From Glebionis coronaria (lineage: Eukaryota > Streptophyta > Magnoliopsida > Asterales > Asteraceae), in NCBI GenBank assembly GCA_025667525.1, contig JANFOE010000191.1, positions 186,001 through 250,000 of the forward strand: a stretch of 64,000 bases of DNA, written 5' to 3'. Below the pieces are notes generated by a model, which saw nothing but the letters and a program-made list of their open reading frames with translations, had not been told where the DNA came from and did not search any database. A program made the position numbers and the translations under genes. This document shows positions 60,313-64,000 of the stretch, one piece after another; position 1 is the first letter of the stretch, and each line of letters starts with the position of its first letter.

Positions 60313-63300
60313 TGTAACACCCCCAAATTTGCACAATTCAATACAGCGGAAGACTCGTTGGTGTTACGGGATAGCACATTACTCACATCATAGACAACGC
60401 TTAAAAATCGCGTCGTTTAGTAATAAAGCATTTCCATTCATAAATATCAAATTTATATAGGTCCCAAGTCATGTTCATTTCATACAATTTTACAAAAGAT
60501 TTGAATGGAAATTATTATTTAAGCGCGGGCCATGAATTCTTGTCGTCTTCCCGAGAATTACCTTCAAGTACCTGAGAGAAAACATGTTAAAAGAAAAGGT
60601 CAGCGATAACGCCGACTGAATTCATAGAGTTTAATGAAATCCATCAATATAACATCGGTATAAATTTTTTACCGAAAATCATTTTGTACAAATCTTTGTA
60701 ATAGGCCATAAAATAGCCAAAGTCATTTTATACAAATCTTTATCAAAAATTATAATATTGGCTTTCGCCTTCAAAATCATTATACGAACCATTGTCGTTA
60801 AAAACATCATACAATACGTTTTATAACGTTGTATAAAGTTAGATAAAAACCGTTATATGAGTATGGTTATGAAAAACCAAAACACGAACATAATATCAAT
60901 AGTAATACCCCGTATTGCTAGTCAGGCAATATATCGTAATTTAGTGCGTACAACAGTATTTCGTTATTTTGGATTATTATAAGCCGCATGACATTGTTAC
61001 CTTATTACAACAAACAACGGGTAGCTAGCCCGAAACTCAATTTGCCCATCTAAATTAGCGTGTCGTCACAATAATCACGCTTGTGTAAATCTTCTCATAC
61101 ATAAATTCGGTTACCAATCAATGTGGCACGACGGGGATCAACCGTCAAGGCGCGAACTGGGGTGATCGTCCCCAAATAGTACTATTATATGCATAAGCGT
61201 CTACCAAATCCTGGTAGTTCACAATTCATGCTAATGGGACTATTAGTGACATAACCTAACTTTAATAATCCATTTTATCTCATACATCGGGTCATATAAT
61301 CATTCATCGGGTCATACAATCATTCGGGTCCAAATCAATAAACAAACAATCGGGACAACTAGTGTCCTATTTTATTAAAACTAACATGTTATCTCCCTCG
61401 CAGGTTTATAAAACATTTCATAAAAACATTTAAAAGAGTGCGAGGCTATGAACTCAATTTGATTTGGGAAAGGCGGTTATCGGCGATTTGGATGTACGGT
61501 ACGTGCTTCAATCACGGAAACCTAGACAAATAATACTCGTCTTAGACTTTTGTCCAATGACTTTATAAAAATATTAACTATGTATATATATGATGATTTT
61601 ATAAATATGATGATGATCAAGTGAGATTGTACATCTTTATTTACCCATTATAGTGTCATGTGTGGGTAAATTTTTATACTAGTTTCACTAGTTTAACTTC
61701 TTTACTTGTCAAGGCCCTGTAAACCCATTATAAGCCCATTAAGAGTTTAACTCTTTATTTTAGTCCATTTATACTTTTATTATCAGTCCTATGCTTACAT
61801 GTTGGGACCAAGTGGGTTAAGGCCAATAAGCAATTTTATTAGTGTTTAGCCAAATTAGTTGGATTAATAGTCCAATAAGGCTAATTTGGCCCGTTAATGT
61901 CCATATATTATAAAGCTCGGGTTTTATCGGTTTTTACTTGTAATATGTACTTATACATCAGTATATGAGTTATAAAAAGTTTACATTAGACGGGTCCGAC
62001 CATCCAAGTTTTAATTGACGAAAACATTAATTTTACGGTTTTAGCCGAAAAGACGTAAAAATCATGTTTATAGTTTTATAACTTATAAAACTTATCAAAT
62101 TTCCATTTTTATAAAATGTCTCATTTATTTATTATTGTACATACTTATATAAATGTTATAAGTTAGTGGGTTTTAAGTTTACATTTTATATATTATTTAC
62201 TTGAGTGCTATTATAATACTATATACTTTAATTTTCACAAATCTGATTTTTATTTTCGCTTTCACCATTTTTTTCATATCTTGAATTCTACAAGGAGATA
62301 TAAGCTCGATTTTTTATGGAACAAACTACGTATTATGTTATACAATTAACTCAGTTTTAGCTACTTCTCAATCAACCTCTAAATGTCTTTAACAGTTCGT
62401 CCAAAACAGACTACTCAGATTTAAACTTCAATATTGTTTTGATCATATCTCACTCATTTTATGGATTCCTTTTAGTGGCCAACTCTCACATATGTACAAG
62501 TCTCATAGCTTACTGTATATTAATTTATCCAACTCATTTTAACAAGTTATCACAAGGTTCTTTACTGTTTTATACAGCCTACTAATTTAAGCATGATTTT
62601 AACCTTTTTACATGTAGTTTTCAATCTTTTTAACCAAGTTTATCAACACAAGATCCCCACATAATACTTTGATCATCATATATCATCATATACATATACA
62701 TAAATGAAGAAATACAATGTTACATATTCAAAATAACAAGATGATAGGAAGAAATAATCTCTATACCACCAAAGTGATGAAATGATGAGGTTTATGATGA
62801 ACCAGACTTGGTTTTGGGTAACCAATCTTATGACATATCAACACTACTTCTAGGATCACCAAGTATTTGTAGACTCCTTGTGAAATCAGCCCTTGTTCTT
62901 CATGAAAAATCCTTGAGAAATCAGCCCCAAACTCCCTTGAAAACTCTTTTTCACATGTTAAGATCACCTCCAATCTTCATCTTTTTAAGTAACTATCAAC
63001 ATATGTTGATTATAGCTTGAGTTCATGGTTAAATTTTTTATGAATTGGGTGATTTGGGAGGATTATGAGACGGACACAATAGGGAGAGAAAGGGAGATTT
63101 GGTTAACTTGCATGTGTGTGAGAAGTTGTGAAGAAAACTAGTGGTCTTGGTGGTTTTGTGATGTGTAGATGGTTTAACAAGCTTGAAGGACAAGTGTCCT
63201 TTAGGCTTGTTTAAGCTTGACACACATGAGGTGTGTTGTTGAAGCTTGCTATTTTATTTAATGGGGATGGGACAAGTGTCCCACTTGTCTCATCTCCACT

Positions 63301-63799
63301 AATTTATGGGTACTCCTCGATTCTATTTTCCTCGATTTGCGTGCCCTCGGGTCGTTTTACGAAAAACGTTTTTATAAATTGTGAATCAACGGCACAAAAC
63401 GAATCTGATAAAAATTGTCTCATAAAAAATGGAGTTCACAAACGTAAATACGTAAACCTAGGGTTTCCGGTTTAGTCGTAAAGGACGTTAAATTATGCAC
63501 GTAAGTCCTGATCTCTTCTCGTAAACTTGTGAGTTTATGAACAAACACAAATTTAAAATTCCAAAATAGTATTCACGGATAAATTAATTTCTGAAGTGTC
63601 GGACTGCCACTAAAAACGGTGTATGTAAACGTAAACACGTAACGTAGAGTCCTCCGGTTTAGACGTAGTCGATGCTACTTTAAGATGTAAACTCAAATTT
63701 CTTCCCAAAAATGAGTGAGTTCATATTATAACATTAAAATAATGTTTTTAAATAATACTTGAGAATAAAATATCAACCATAAATTGACGGATTGTCACA
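60313..63799 (-). repeat. Element D 3' LTR (3.5 kb)
   Basis: Bounded by TGTAACACCCCC and GGATTGTCACA. Aligns along its full length with B LTR but lacks the ~105 bp tandem duplication found in B. No coding content is supported. Confidence 0.9.
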
Positions 63800-64000
63800 G
63801 CATTTACCCCTAAACAGGATCTTTGTCCTCAAAGATCGATTTATCTTACTACTCGCTTCTTATAGAGTTAAAGCCATGTGGGTATTTCCTCCACATCCAA
63901 TCTTTTCTCACAAGTGTAATTCATTACAATACGCGAGTTTCATCAAACATAACTACTGGAGTACGATCAGGCTTAATGTTGACTTACTTTCTTTATCCAT
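60313..64000 (-). mobile_element. Element D: third A/B-family chromovirus, runs past the window
   Basis: Starts TGTAACACCCCC at 60313 after flank GAACC (60308-60312). Only the 3' LTR (60313-63799) and the first 200 bases of the interior are visible. The interior begins with the PPT complement (GCATTTACCCCTA) and the same integrase/chromodomain end as at 6007 in B. It is more diverged from A and B than they are from each other in their best-matching parts. Confidence 0.87.

Overview
The window is intergenic repeat DNA from a flowering plant. The gag, reverse transcriptase (RT) and integrase proteins read like Athila, Tekay and copia retrotransposons I recall from the daisy family (Asteraceae); that placement is from memory and is an inference. 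I found no ordinary cellular gene. Almost every base belongs to LTR retrotransposons inserted into one another, and target-site duplications (TSDs) and LTR ends allow much of the order to be read.

Left block (1-40252): a Ty3/gypsy Athila-type element on the + strand (here H) enters from the left edge in gag-protease. It is interrupted at 2462 by a minus-strand Tekay/Del-type chromovirus (B, 2463-14803), resumes in RT, is interrupted again at 15413 by a second, + strand member of the same chromovirus family (A, 15414-35057, TSD GCCTC), and then runs through the end of RT, RNase H, integrase, a 2 kb non-coding tail, a polypurine tract (PPT) and its 3' LTR. Element A itself carries a 5'-truncated copia-like element (E, about 22996-30639) with the only long undamaged reading frame in the window, 1321 codons for a coiled-coil, highly acidic protein.

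Middle (40253-47873): an AT-rich stretch with a possible tRNA-derived SINE head, a truncated minus-strand copia element (G, about 42471-43836), then the long 5' LTR of a second + strand chromovirus (F).

Right block (47874-64000): the F leader with a long (AT)n run, a broken coiled-coil ORF, a long hairpin and F gag. F gag is split by a minus-strand Athila relative (C, 50465-59683, TSD GATCT) that keeps gag-protease but has lost all of RT, RNase H and integrase, and again by a third member of the A/B chromovirus family (D, from 60313 past the window end).

How the parts relate: A and B have near-identical LTR pairs yet share a disabling RT stop, which suggests that an already defective family was moved by enzymes supplied in trans. 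C looks like a parasite of autonomous Athila elements in the same way. Non-coding signals (PPT copies, LTR-end hairpins, palindromic repeat arrays) are better preserved than the enzymes.
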